From Actinacidiphila sp. DG2A-62 (lineage in GTDB: Bacteria > Actinomycetota > Actinomycetes > Streptomycetales > Streptomycetaceae): a stretch of DNA of 64,000 nt. The notes below the pieces were generated by a model that ran no database searches, was not told the origin of the DNA, and saw only the letters and a list, made by a program, of their open reading frames with translations. A program made the position numbers and the translations under genes. The stretch's first letter is position 1; every line of letters starts with the position of its first letter. Of this stretch, positions 27,701-37,200 are shown piece after piece. The stretch spans positions 7,020,001 to 7,084,000 of the forward strand of contig NZ_JAYMGI010000002.1 in the NCBI RefSeq assembly GCF_035825295.1, in the 5' to 3' direction.

Positions 27701-28929
27701 GCCGCAAGTACTTCGAACGCCTCAACCACTTCCTGGACTTCCACCTCGCCAACATCCTGCGCTCGCAGGGCAAGTACGTGGAGGCGTACGAACTCGACGC
27801 GCGGGTCCTGGCCTGGCAGCGCGCCAACCTCGACCGGCCGGGACGCCCCGACACCCACACGCTGATGACGACCACCGGCCTGGCCACCGACCTGAGCACC
27901 CTCGGCCGCTTCGACGAGGCGCTGAGCACCGCCCGCGAGGCGTACAACGGCTTCAAGGACCTGCTGGGCCTGGACCACCCCAGGACGCTCGCCGCCGCCA
28001 ACAACCTCGCGGTCTGCCTGCGCATGGTCGGCGAGTGGTACGAGGCCAGGGACGTCGACCAGGAGACCCTGGAACGCCGCCGCAGGGTGCTCGGCGAGAA
28101 GCACCCGTACACGCTGTTCTCCACCACCAACCTCGCCCGTGACCTGCGCGAGGCCGGCGACTACGAGGAGTCCGCGACGCTGCTCGCCGACGCCTACGCC
28201 TCCTACCGCGACGTGCTCGGCCAGGACTTCCCCGACACGCTGCACGCCGCGAAGAGCTACGCGGTGTCGCTGCGCAAGGCGGGCCGGCTGGAGGAGGCCC
28301 GGCAGCTGTCGGCCGACACCCGGGAGCGCTACTCCGAGAAGTACCCGGGCCTGGTCACCCCCGACATCCTGTCGTGCACCCTCAACCTGGCCGCCGACCT
28401 GTACGCCACCGGGCAGCGGGACAAGGCGCTGGAGCTGACCGAGGAGGTGATGCGCGAGTACCGCGTCGCGCCCGGGGTGCGGCACCCGGCGACGCTCGCC
28501 GCGGAGAACAACCTGGGCGTCTACCTGCGCGGCACCGGGCAGTTGGACCGCGCGGAGGCGGTGCTCGCCGGCGACCTGGAGCTGCTGCGCGAGGTGCTGG
28601 GCGACACCCACCCGTACACGCTGTCCTGCGAGGTGAACCTCGCCAACGTGCTGGCCGAGTCCGGGCGTCCGCACCTGGCCGAGGAGCGCGAGCGGAGGGT
28701 CGCCGACGCCTTCGAGCGCAGGCTCGGCTCCTACCACCCGGAGACGGTGATCTGCCGCTCCAATCTCGCCATCACCTTGGGCCAGTTGGGCCTGGAGCAG
28801 GACGCGCGGCGGGGCCTGGAGATCGCCGGGGAACAGCTGACCCGGCTGCTCGGCGCGGGCCACCCGTACACGGTGAGCGTGAAGGAGCACAAGCGGATCT
28901 ACCGGGACATCGAACCCCCCACAGTGTAG
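24757..28929 (+). CDS. fxsT: FxSxx-COOH system NTPase/tetratricopeptide repeat protein FxsT
   Basis: 1,390 residues with four parts. Residues about 31-330 are a MinD/ParA-like ATPase with deviant Walker motif KGGTGRT (39-45) and DYVLIDSRTGISD. About 355-540 is a second TIR-like domain (DVHLSFAPQDRMWADW, then RTVVLLSPAYLRAPEARAVWERAV), split by a Gly/Ala/Lys low-complexity insertion of about 45 residues near 400-450. About 580-870 is an NB-ARC-type STAND NTPase (LFGLGGVGKTQIALEYVH; LLVFDNADD; PLAVEQAGAWL). From about 950 to the end are tetratricopeptide repeats with recurring LGxxHPxTL motifs. The ATG at 24757 overlaps the fxsC stop. A sensor/relay role for the locus is likely. Confidence 0.88.
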   Translation: MTMPAPTPGPTPAPALGAATAAPGGRGRGGTIVTFYSYKGGTGRTMALANTAWILAASGKRVLTVDWDLEAPGLHRFFHPFLDPSTIGATSGVIELIRDFAEAATIPGRPAGDWHKDYARIRQHAVSLTWDFPDGGTLDFVSAGRQDRTYSAIVSNFDWDNFFDRLGGGQFFDAVREDMKAHYDYVLIDSRTGISDIADICTVLLPDVLVDCFTLSGQSIDGAASVARNISERYHERRIRILPVPMRIDEGEKEKVDAGRWLARAKFDRMPQGLSAQEAARYWGSVEIPYRSYYNYEETLATFGDETGLTTSLLSAFERLTAVITGSEVTALPPMPEDVRLHYRAKFTRSHRPAPVADVHLSFAPQDRMWADWIEWLLTRAGFQVTARPLAEGVESAGAAVGAALAVGAGGAGGAGDTLGGAAPDGAKGAKTVKGARDATSEAAAPGPGVETASRTVVLLSPAYLRAPEARAVWERAVAADPTGTRRQLVPIRVGDVRPPAPFAERGAVDLVRRDESYAAAAVLRALDRSARPRELPDDDAPAPRFPGTLPRVWNVPPRNPNFTGRSSGLDRIRAELGGGMTIVLPRPQTLFGLGGVGKTQIALEYVHRFMGDYDLIWWISSEQTELITSSLAELAGRLGLPVGEDIAAAAAEALDHLRHTPPGERWLLVFDNADDPAAVRPFLPGPQGHVLLTSRNQNWSQIGNALEVDVFEREESIEHLTRLVPSLAREEADEVAAALGDLPLAVEQAGAWLAETATPVADYLAELREQTTRVLSLSQPAGYPEPVAATWNISINRLRERAPAAVRLLQLCAYFAPEPISGNLVYSDQMIGALLPDDESLQDRLNLGQLIQELSRFALAKVDQSTRSIQVHRLVQSVMRSQLTTAEAEETMHQVHRILVGARPIQGDTDDPANWERFGEIWPHLDASEASRCDEPDTRQLLIDRVRYLWKRGDLKAAEAFGNQLAAQWGRRDMAAETPQRRKYFERLNHFLDFHLANILRSQGKYVEAYELDARVLAWQRANLDRPGRPDTHTLMTTTGLATDLSTLGRFDEALSTAREAYNGFKDLLGLDHPRTLAAANNLAVCLRMVGEWYEARDVDQETLERRRRVLGEKHPYTLFSTTNLARDLREAGDYEESATLLADAYASYRDVLGQDFPDTLHAAKSYAVSLRKAGRLEEARQLSADTRERYSEKYPGLVTPDILSCTLNLAADLYATGQRDKALELTEEVMREYRVAPGVRHPATLAAENNLGVYLRGTGQLDRAEAVLAGDLELLREVLGDTHPYTLSCEVNLANVLAESGRPHLAEERERRVADAFERRLGSYHPETVICRSNLAITLGQLGLEQDARRGLEIAGEQLTRLLGAGHPYTVSVKEHKRIYRDIEPPTV

Positions 28930-28945
28930 GGGGAGCCGGCGCGGG

Positions 28946-29839
28946 TCAGGCGGGGACCTGGCCGGCCCACGGGCGGTCGCCGAGCAGCCAGACCAGGATG
29001 TCCGGCATCACCCGCAGCGCGGTGAAGTGCGCCGCGGCCGGCTCCAGCACCGCGGTCGCGCACGGGATGCGGCGGGCCAGCCAGCGCGAGTGGCTGATCG
29101 GCGAGAAGACGTCCTCCTCGCCGTGCCACAGCAGCACCGGCACCGTGATGTCCGCCGGGTCGAAGCCCCAGGGCGTCGCGAACGCCACCGCGTCGTCGAT
29201 CCAGCCGGCCGCCGACGTCCGCAGCGCCTCGCGGTAGTTGCGCACCAGCAGCGCCCGGATGCCGGCGTCGGAGACCACCCGGCGGTCCGGCTCGGTCAGC
29301 TCCAGGCGCAGGTCCGCGAGCAACTGCACCGGGTTCTCGCGGATCTGCGCGGAACGCGACTCCAGGCCCGCCGCCAGCCGGTCGGGTCCCGCGGAGGCCG
29401 CGGTGTACTCGGCGACGTTGGACTGCGACATGCCCGCGAACCAGTCCAGCCCCTCGGCCTGCCACGGCGCGAGGCTGACCAGCGCCGCCGCCCGCGTCAC
29501 CCGCTCCGGCAGGAGCGCCGCGCAGGCCAGCGCGTGCGGACCGCCGCCGGAGCGGCCCACGACCGCGAACCGCTCCACGCCCAGCGCGTCGGCGACCGCC
29601 GCGACGTCCTGCGCCACGTCGGCCACCGTGCGCAGCCGCAGCCGGTCCGAACTGCCGTAGCCGGGGCGGTCGTAGGAGATCAGCCGCACCCCCTGCTGGT
29701 AGAGCACCACGCCGCGCGGGGCCGGTCCGAGCCGGCTGCCAGGGGTGCCGTGCAGCAGGAACACCGGCTTGCCGCGCGGGTCCCCGGTCGTCTCCACGAT
29801 CAACTGCCGCCCGTCCGCGGCCCGTACGCTCTGGCGCAC
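28946..29839 (-). CDS. Alpha/beta hydrolase
   Basis: 297 residues. Alpha/beta hydrolase core: VFLLHGTPGS (oxyanion strand), ISYDRPGYGSS, nucleophile elbow VVGRSGGGPHALACA, VPVLLWHGEEDVFSP (acid Asp) and a late His in AAAHFTALR. The GTG at 29839 was chosen because GGAGG lies 5 bases ahead; another GTG two codons upstream would also read. The 3' end is tail to tail with fxsT (16 bases apart). The substrate cannot be told. Confidence 0.85.
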   Translation of the reverse strand: MRQSVRAADGRQLIVETTGDPRGKPVFLLHGTPGSRLGPAPRGVVLYQQGVRLISYDRPGYGSSDRLRLRTVADVAQDVAAVADALGVERFAVVGRSGGGPHALACAALLPERVTRAAALVSLAPWQAEGLDWFAGMSQSNVAEYTAASAGPDRLAAGLESRSAQIRENPVQLLADLRLELTEPDRRVVSDAGIRALLVRNYREALRTSAAGWIDDAVAFATPWGFDPADITVPVLLWHGEEDVFSPISHSRWLARRIPCATAVLEPAAAHFTALRVMPDILVWLLGDRPWAGQVPA

Positions 29840-30257
29840 CGCCACCTCCCCCGGCCGCCCCGCGAGGCTTCCCGCGTCGAAGAACCCCAGGTGTACATTC
29901 TGGGCTCCGCTGTGCGGGCTGCCACCCCCGTGCCGGACAATCCGCCCGGCGGATCCGGCCGCGGCGGGCACGGCACGGGCCGCCGAGCCGGCCCGGGAGC
30001 GGGCGCGCGGCGACGAAGGCCCGGCCGCCGGGCTCCGGCGCCCGACGGCCGGGCTGTCTGTCCCCCGTGGCCGACGTCGCGACGGCCGCTCCCCATGTCC
30101 GGTCGCCGCGCCTCCCGGCCCGTATCACCGCCTCCGGCGGTGTGCTCCCATGATGCGGTACGCGCGCTGCCGGCCGCCTCTCCCTCGTTGCCACGTGTGC
30201 GGCGCACGGGGTGCGCGAGGCACACGAGGCGGACCCGGGGCGGTGTCGGTCGGCTCG
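29840..30257. other. Intergenic region, no gene seen
   Basis: 418 very GC-rich bases between two genes on the minus strand. I see no small gene, strong hairpin or repeat. A promoter for the alpha/beta hydrolase should lie in the left part. Confidence 0.5.
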
Positions 30258-31424
30258 TCAGCCCCGGGCGCGCAGCGTCGCGGCGAACGCGCGCAGGTCC
30301 GCGACCAGCAGATCGGGCTCCTCCGCGGCGGGGAAGTGGCCGCCGCGGTCGAACTCGCTCCAGTGCGCGATGTCGCTGAAGTGGCGCTCGGCGAACCGGC
30401 GGATCGGCTGCGCCGGATCGTGCGGGAAGATCGCCACGCCGAGCGGCGTGTCCAGCACCGGCGGGGCGGGCGGCCGCGTCGGCGCGGTCGGCAGCAGCGC
30501 GGCGTTGTCGAAGTACGCCTGCGCGGAGGACGCGCCGCTGCCGGTGAACCAGTACAGACTGGCGTTGGCGAGCAGCAGGTCCCGGTCCACCGCGTCCTCG
30601 GGGACTTTCTGGACGTCCGCCCACGCGTGGAACTTGTCGATGATCCAGGCGAGTTGGCCCACCGGTGAGTCGTTGAGCGCATAGCCGAGGGTCTGCGGCC
30701 TGGTCGACTGGACGACCATGTACGCCGATCCCCGTTCGCCGAACTCCTGGAGCCGTCCCAGCCGGGCGAGTTCGGCCGGTTCCAGACCGGCCAGGTCCCG
30801 CGGATCGGGCCCGGGCGGTGTGGCGAGGAAGTTCAGGTGCAGGCCGGCCACGTGCTCGGCGTCCGTCCCGGCCAGGATCTGCCCGACCCACGAGCCGAGG
30901 TCGCCGCCCTGCACCAGGTAGCGGTCGTAGCCCAGCCGGGCCATCAGCCGCGCCCACGCCGCGGCCACCCGCGCGAAGGTCCAGCCGGGGCCGGACAGCG
31001 GGGTGGAGAAGCCGAAGCCGGGCAGGCTCGGGATCACCAGGTGGAAGGCGTTTGCCGGGTCGCCGCCGTGCGCGCGCGGGTCGGTGAGCGGCCCGATGAC
31101 GTCGGCGAACTCCACGAACGAGCTGGGCCAGCCGTTGGCCATGAGCAGCGGGGTCGCGTCCGGCTCGGGCGAGCGCACGTGCAGCAGGTGGACCGTCGTG
31201 CCGTCGATCTCGGTGCGGTACTGCGGGAAGGAGTTCAGCCGCGCCTCGACCGCCCGCCAGTCGAACTCCGTGCGCCAGTACTCGGCGAGTTCGCGCAGGT
31301 AGTCCAGCGGCACGCCGCGCTCCCAGCCCGCGGCGGGCGAGGCGGGCGCCCAGCGGGTGGCGGCCAGCCGCCGGCGCAGGTCGTCGAGGTCCGCCTCGGG
31401 GATCTCGATCCGGAAAGGCTTCAT
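30258..31424 (-). CDS. Epoxide hydrolase (EHN-type)
   Basis: 388 residues, usual length for bacterial relatives of microsomal epoxide hydrolase. An N-terminal EHN domain starts FRIEIPEADLDDLRRRLAATRW and includes YLRELAEYWRTEFDWRAVEARLN. The core has MANGWPSSFVEF (oxyanion HGWP-like), FHLVIPSLPGFGFS, nucleophile Asp in LVQGGDLGSWVG, and a C-terminal His in DRGGHFPAAEEP. ATG at 31424 follows AGGACGGCAGG. Expected to open epoxides to diols; the physiological substrate is unknown. Confidence 0.88.
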   Translation of the reverse strand: MKPFRIEIPEADLDDLRRRLAATRWAPASPAAGWERGVPLDYLRELAEYWRTEFDWRAVEARLNSFPQYRTEIDGTTVHLLHVRSPEPDATPLLMANGWPSSFVEFADVIGPLTDPRAHGGDPANAFHLVIPSLPGFGFSTPLSGPGWTFARVAAAWARLMARLGYDRYLVQGGDLGSWVGQILAGTDAEHVAGLHLNFLATPPGPDPRDLAGLEPAELARLGRLQEFGERGSAYMVVQSTRPQTLGYALNDSPVGQLAWIIDKFHAWADVQKVPEDAVDRDLLLANASLYWFTGSGASSAQAYFDNAALLPTAPTRPPAPPVLDTPLGVAIFPHDPAQPIRRFAERHFSDIAHWSEFDRGGHFPAAEEPDLLVADLRAFAATLRARG

Positions 31425-31590
31425 CCTGCCGTCCTCCGATGTCGCGGTGCGTCCTGGCGTGCGGCGGAACAGCGAACCAACGTCGACGGTAGTCGGCGGC
31501 CCGGCCGGCACCGAGCGCCACGGGACAAAACCCCGGGTGACTGAGCACTCCTGAAGAAATCCCCGCGCCGCCGGAGCCGCGCAACGGCGG

Positions 31591-33675
31591 CTACGCGGTC
31601 AGCGTCGCCGGGTCGCTGGTGGACGGCGTGCCGTTCTCCACGTGGCCGGCGAAGCGCCGCACGTAGGACGGGTCGGCGTCGCAGGTGACCGTCACGTCGT
31701 ACCAGCGGTTGCCGGCCGGGACGCCCCAGTGCGGCACCACCCGCGACTGGCCCGGTGCCACGGTGTACCTGTAGTGGTCGCCGGGCGCGTACGCGTCGGT
31801 CGCGGTGAAGGTGACGGTCCGGCTGCCGCCGCCGGTGAACGTCAGGGTGACCTGCCCGTTCGCCGCGTCGTGCCGGGCGGTCACCTCGGGGCCGAGTCCG
31901 CCGACCGTGCCGGCCCACTCGCGCAGCCAGCCGCCCGGCCCGAACACCGAGAACTGGTAGCGGTCGCCCGCGCCCGTCGGCAGCTTCCAGGTGTCGCTGA
32001 CCGACGTGCCGGCCCCGACGGTGTACGGCCACGGGCTGTCCGAGCGGACCGCGGACCTGACGTGGAAACCCGCCCCCGCCGAGCCCGAGTTGATGAAGGT
32101 GAACTGCCACCGGCCGTTCACCACCGCGGCGTCCGCGGCCAGTTCGTACGGCAGCGGGCGGGCCTTGCGCAGCCCCGGCTCCTGCTTGGGCAGCGCGCCG
32201 GAGGACGGCGGCGCTGGGTGGAAGACCGGCGGCGTGCTGTGGTCGGCCGGCGGCGCCCAGCTGACGGTCGACGGCAGCCCCGGGACCGTGGAGTTGGCGC
32301 CGGTGAAGTCGAACGCCGAGGTGAGGTCGCCGCACACCGCGCGCCGCCAGGCCGAGACGTTCGGGTTGTGCACGCCGAACCGCCGCTCCACCAACTGCAC
32401 GATCGAGGTGTGGTCGAAGGTCTGCGAGCACACCCAACCGCCGGTGCTCCAGGGGGAGACGACCAGCATCGGCACCCGCGGCCCGAGCCCGTACGGCACC
32501 GAGGTGCGGTACGACGAGGAGGCGCCGCCGGTGTAGATCTCCCCGGCGGTGCTCACCGTGGACAGCCCCCAGGACGCGTCGACCGGCGGGTACGGCGGGA
32601 CGACGTGGTCGAAGAAACCGTCGTTCTCGTCGTAGGTGATCAGCAGCACCGTCCGGCTCCACACGTCGGGGTCGGCGGTCAGCGCGTCCAGCACGCCGGA
32701 GATGTACCAGGCGCCGTAGTTGGCCGGCCAGCTCGGGTGCTCGCAGTAGGCCTCGGGCGCCGCGATCCAGGAGACCTGCGGCAGCCGGCCGCCCAGGACG
32801 TCGGCCCGCAACCGGTCGAACAGGCCGCCGCCGGAGGAGACACGGGTGCCGGTGCGCGCGTTGTCGTACAGCGGGCTGCCGGGCTGCGCGGTGCGGAACT
32901 GGTCGAAGTACAGCAGCGAATTGTCGCCGTAGTTGCCGATGTACGGGTCGGAGGTCCAGCCCCAACTGCCCGCCGCGTCCAGACCCGTTCCGGTGTCCTG
33001 GTAGACCTTCCACGACACCCCGGCGGCCTGGAGGATCTCCGGGAAGGTGCGCCAGCCGTAACCGGCCTCCTCGTTGCCGATCACCGGGCCGCCGCCCGAG
33101 CCGTCGTTGCCCACCCAACCGGTGTACATGTAGTACCTGTTGGGGTCGGTCGAGGACAGCAGCGAGCAGTGGTAGGCGTCGCACACCGTGAACGCGTCGG
33201 CCAGTGCGTAGTGGAACGGGATGTCCTGGCGGGTCAGATACGCCATCGAGGTGGTCGACTTGGCGGGCACCCAGCTGTCCCAGCGACCCGAGGCCCACGC
33301 GTTGTGCGTGCCGTTCCAGTCGTGGTTGAGGTCCTCGATGAAGGTCAGGCCGAGATCGTCGCCCCGGGGCGGCTTCGGGCGGAACGGCAGCGTGACCGCG
33401 CCGGCGGAGTCCGCCTGGTACCACACCGGCTTGCCGCTGGGCAGCGCCGCCGGCCGCGGGTCGCCGAAGCCGCGCACCCCGCCGAGGGTGCCGAAGTAGT
33501 GGTCGAAGGACCGGTTCTCCTGCATCAGCACGACGATGTGCGCCACGTCGGCCAGGGTGCCGCTGTCCACCGCGGCCGGCACGGAGGCGGCGCGGGCGAT
33601 GGCGGAGGGCAGCGCCGAGGCGCCGGCGGTGGCCGCGGCGATCTGCAGGAAGCGCCGGCGATTGACGTCGGTCAT
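31591..33675 (-). CDS. Tat-exported phosphocholine-preferring phospholipase C
   Basis: 694 residues. The N-terminus has a twin-arginine signal (NRRRFLQIAAATAGASALP). The phosphoesterase core follows: HIVVLMQENRSFDHYFGTL at about 46-64, FIEDLNHDWNGTHNAW, DAYHCSLLSSTDPNR and LLITYDENDGFFDHVVPP. The C-terminal about 200 residues hold the two beta-rich repeats common in PlcN-type enzymes. It hydrolyses phosphatidylcholine-type lipids outside the cell and may aid phosphate or carbon supply. ATG at 33675; divergent from the GH92 gene across a 531-base control region. Confidence 0.9.
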   Translation of the reverse strand: MTDVNRRRFLQIAAATAGASALPSAIARAASVPAAVDSGTLADVAHIVVLMQENRSFDHYFGTLGGVRGFGDPRPAALPSGKPVWYQADSAGAVTLPFRPKPPRGDDLGLTFIEDLNHDWNGTHNAWASGRWDSWVPAKSTTSMAYLTRQDIPFHYALADAFTVCDAYHCSLLSSTDPNRYYMYTGWVGNDGSGGGPVIGNEEAGYGWRTFPEILQAAGVSWKVYQDTGTGLDAAGSWGWTSDPYIGNYGDNSLLYFDQFRTAQPGSPLYDNARTGTRVSSGGGLFDRLRADVLGGRLPQVSWIAAPEAYCEHPSWPANYGAWYISGVLDALTADPDVWSRTVLLITYDENDGFFDHVVPPYPPVDASWGLSTVSTAGEIYTGGASSSYRTSVPYGLGPRVPMLVVSPWSTGGWVCSQTFDHTSIVQLVERRFGVHNPNVSAWRRAVCGDLTSAFDFTGANSTVPGLPSTVSWAPPADHSTPPVFHPAPPSSGALPKQEPGLRKARPLPYELAADAAVVNGRWQFTFINSGSAGAGFHVRSAVRSDSPWPYTVGAGTSVSDTWKLPTGAGDRYQFSVFGPGGWLREWAGTVGGLGPEVTARHDAANGQVTLTFTGGGSRTVTFTATDAYAPGDHYRYTVAPGQSRVVPHWGVPAGNRWYDVTVTCDADPSYVRRFAGHVENGTPSTSDPATLTA

Positions 33676-33993
33676 CGTGGTCCCCTCGGAAGACGGCGGA
33701 GCGGCGTGCGGGGGCAGCGGCGGGCGGCCCGGTGGCGTGCCGCCGGACGCGTCGCCGGAACGGCGGTCCGGCGACCGCCCATTGGTCTGGACCGCGCGGG
33801 CCTCATTGCACCGTCACGGCAGGCACAGTGTCAATAAGGCGGCACACCCGCCTCATGGGGACGGCCCACCCCCCTCGAACGCTCGAACCCTGCGCACGCG
33901 GCTCGCAAAGGCGGCCCGGTCGCCTCGCCGACGCCGCCCACCTGTCCGGTCCGAACACCGCCCGCCGGGTCCGAACACCGCCCGCCCGTGTCA

Positions 33994-34022
33994 TTGACGG
34001 GTTCATGGCATATGGCTACCTT
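33994..34022 (+). promoter_or_regulatory. Putative promoter of the GH92 gene
   Basis: TTGACG (33994-33999), a 17-base spacer, then TACCTT (34017-34022). The LacI-type palindrome GAGAGCGCTCTC follows four bases later, at the expected transcription start, a classic position for repression. Confidence 0.6.
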
Positions 34023-34025
34023 CAC

Positions 34026-34037
34026 GAGAGCGCTCTC
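34026..34037. promoter_or_regulatory. LacI-family operator-like palindrome at the GH92 promoter
   Basis: GAGAGCGCTCTC, a perfect 12-base palindrome identical to the core before the GH3 gene, directly downstream of the putative -10 element. Confidence 0.7.
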
Positions 34038-34124
34038 CGCCCGGACGCCGCGACGCGCCGGGCAGCGCGGCTCCGCGGCTCCACCTGTGTCCGACATCGG
34101 CTCCACCGGCGGCGACCTGGCAAT

Positions 34125-34138
34125 TGACAACGTTGCCA
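34125..34138. promoter_or_regulatory. Second operator-like site (TGACAACGTTGCCA) before GH92
   Basis: TGACAACGTTGCCA is a near-palindrome around AACGTT, a core shared by many LacI/ROK-type sugar-regulator sites. It lies about 70 bases ahead of the GH92 start. If bound, the gene is under two sugar signals. Confidence 0.45.
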
Positions 34139-34206
34139 TCGGCTGGGGTCGCGACGGTCCCGATCACGTCCTCCCTCCCCCACCGATCCCCCCAGGAGGC
34201 GGAAGA

Positions 34207-37200
34207 ATGACTTCCCCGTTCACAGGCGCGCTGCGGCACCGGCCGCAGGACAGACGCCCCGGCGCCCGGCGGCTGACCGCGCTGCTCGGCGCCGGCGTCG
34301 GCGTCGCGCTGGTCGGAGTGTTCGCGATGCCCGCGCAGGCCGCCCCGGCCGGCGGCCACGGCGCCGCCAGGGCCGCCGCGCTGGTCACCTCGCCGGCCGC
34401 CCTGGTCAACCCGTTCATCGGGACGTCCAACCAGGCCGACGACTTCCCGGGCGCCGACGTGCCGTTCGGCATGGTGCAGTGGAGCCCGGACACCCCCTCG
34501 CGCCCGTCCGGCGGCGGCTACGAGTACAACGACTCCTCGATCACCGGCTTCAGCCTGACGCACATCGCCGGGCCCGGCTGCGGCGCCGGCGGCGACATCC
34601 CGGTGCTGCCCACCGTCGGCGCGGTCGACAACTCCGCCAACGACAGTTTCTCGCACGCCTACGAGTCCGCCTCGGCCGGCTCGTACAAGGTCACCACCGA
34701 CAACCAGGTGACCACCGAGCTGACCGCGACCGCGCGCAGCGGCATGGCGCGCTTCACCTTCCCCGCCACCACCCAGGCCAACCTGATCTTCAAGCTGACG
34801 GGCAGCCAGAACGGCGCCGGCAACACGCAGTTCACCGTGGTCTCCAGCACCGAGGTGAGCGGCCAGGTCACCAGCGGCCACTTCTGCGGCGCGGGCAACA
34901 CGTACACCGTGTACTTCGACATGGTCTTCGACCAGCCCTTCACCGGGCAGGGCACGAACGCCACGCCGGCCGCCACGTCCGCCACGCCGGCCACCGGCGG
35001 CAAGCGCGCCTCGAAGAACGCCGCCGAGAAGCCCAACCAGCCGCAGCTGCACGGCGCCATGCCGAAGCCGGCCGCCACCGCGAAGACCGCGGCGCCCGAG
35101 GCCGCCGCCTCCGCCGCGCACGTCACCTTCAACACCACGTCCAACCGCGTGGTGCAGGCCAAGGTCGGCCTCTCCTACGTGTCGATCGCCAACGCGACCG
35201 CCAACCGCACGTCGGAGAACTCCGGGTGGAACTTCGACACCACCCGCGCCGCCGCGCAGAGCGCCTGGAACGCCGCGCTCGGCACCATCCAGATCGGCGG
35301 CGGCACCGCCGACCAGCAGACCGAGTTCTACACCGGGCTGTACCACTCGCTGCTGCATCCGAACATCATCAGTGACGTGGGCGGCCAGTACTTCGGCTTC
35401 GACGGCAGGACCCACACCGTCGACTCCGGCCACAAGGCGGCCTACGCCAACTACTCCGGCTGGGACATCTACCGCTCCCAGGCCCAACTGGAGGCCCTGG
35501 TCGCGCCGGACGTCGCCTCCGACACCGCCCAGTCGATGATCGACGACTACGCCCAGACCGGCATCTTCCCCAAGTGGTCCGAGGACAACGGCGAGTCGTA
35601 CGTGATGGTCGGCGACCCGGCGGACGGCATCCTCGCCGACTACTACGCCTTCGGCGCGCGGAACTTCGACACCGCCACCGCGCTGGCCGACATGGTCAAG
35701 CAGGCGAGCACCACCAACAACGACCGGCCGGGCCTGAACTACCTGAGCGCGCCCGGCTACGAGCCGCACGACGGCTCCTACGGCTGCTGCAACTTCTACG
35801 GCCCGGTGGCCACCACGCTGGAGTACGACACCGCCGACTTCGCGGTGTCCGCGCTGGCCGGCGCCCTCGGCGACACCGCGAACCAGCAGAAGTTCGCCGA
35901 CCGCGCGCAGGACTGGCGCAACGTGCTCGACCCGGCCTCCGGCTTCGTCCAGCCGCGCAACGCCGACGGCAGCTGGGTCAACGGCTTCGACCCCACCAGC
36001 GGCGACGACATGGTCGAGGCCGACTCGTGGATCTACACCGGCATGATCCCGTTCGACGTCGCGGGGCTCGCCCAGGCCAAGGGCGGCAACGCCGCGATGA
36101 ACGACTACCTCGACACCGTGCTGCGCAGCTACACCGGGGACAACGGCTACGCCTGGGTCGGCAACGAGCCCAGCATCGAACTGCCCTGGGAGTACGACTA
36201 CACCGGGCAGCCGTACAAGACGCAAGGCACCGTCCGGTCGATCCAGGACAGCATCTGGGCGAACAAGCCCAGCGGCCTGGCCGACGGCAACGACGACCTC
36301 GGCGCGATGAGCGCCTGGTACGTCTGGTCGGCGCTCGGCATGTTCCCGATGACCCCGGGCACCTCCGATCTCGCCCTGGGCTCCCCGGTGTTCACCCAGG
36401 CCGTGATCACCCTGCCGTCCGGCAAGACGCTGACGATCAACGGCAACGGCGCGGCGGACAACGCCCCTTACGTGCAGTCCGCGGCGTGGAACGGCGGGAC
36501 GTGGAACAACGCCTACGCGCCCACCGCGGCCCTCACCTCCGGCGGCACGCTGGACTTCACCCTGGGCACCGCCGCCAACACCTTGTGGGCGACCGGCGCC
36601 TCGTCGGCCCCGCCGTCCTACGGCGGCAGCGTCACCGCCCCGCCGAAGCCGCGGATCGGCGCGATCACCTCGGGCGCCGGCGCCGACCTGTGCGTGGACG
36701 TGGCGCAGTCGGGCACCTCCGACGGCACCGCCGTGCAGATCTGGGGCTGCGACAGCACGTACGCCCAGGACTGGACGGTCGCCGGCGACCAGACGCTGCG
36801 CTCGCTCGGCAAGTGCCTGGACGTCTCCAACAGCGGCACCTCCGACGGCACCGTGGTCCAACTCTGGGGCTGCAACGGCACCGGCGCCCAGAAGTGGACC
36901 GCGGGCGCGAACGGTTCGCTGGTGAACCCGCAGTCCGGCAAGTGCCTGGACGACCCGAGCGCCTCGACGGCCAACGGCGCCCGGCTGCAGATCTACACCT
37001 GCAACGGCAGCGCCGCGCAGAACTGGACGCTGCCCGCCGTGCCCGCCGCCGCCCGCACCGGCGCGGTCGTCTCCGGCGTGTCCGCCACCCTCTGCCTGGA
37101 CGACAACGGCGGCGCCACCGCCGACAACACCGCCATCCAGCTGTGGATTTGCAACGGCTCCGACGCGCAGAAGGTCACCGTCGCCGCCGACAGCACCCTG

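Larger units (their letters stand above)
33676..34206. other. Divergent control region, phospholipase C / GH92 mannosidase
   Basis: 531 bases with no convincing gene. The right half contains the GH92 promoter and two operator-like palindromes described separately. The left half is GC-rich and shows nothing I can name. Confidence 0.6.
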
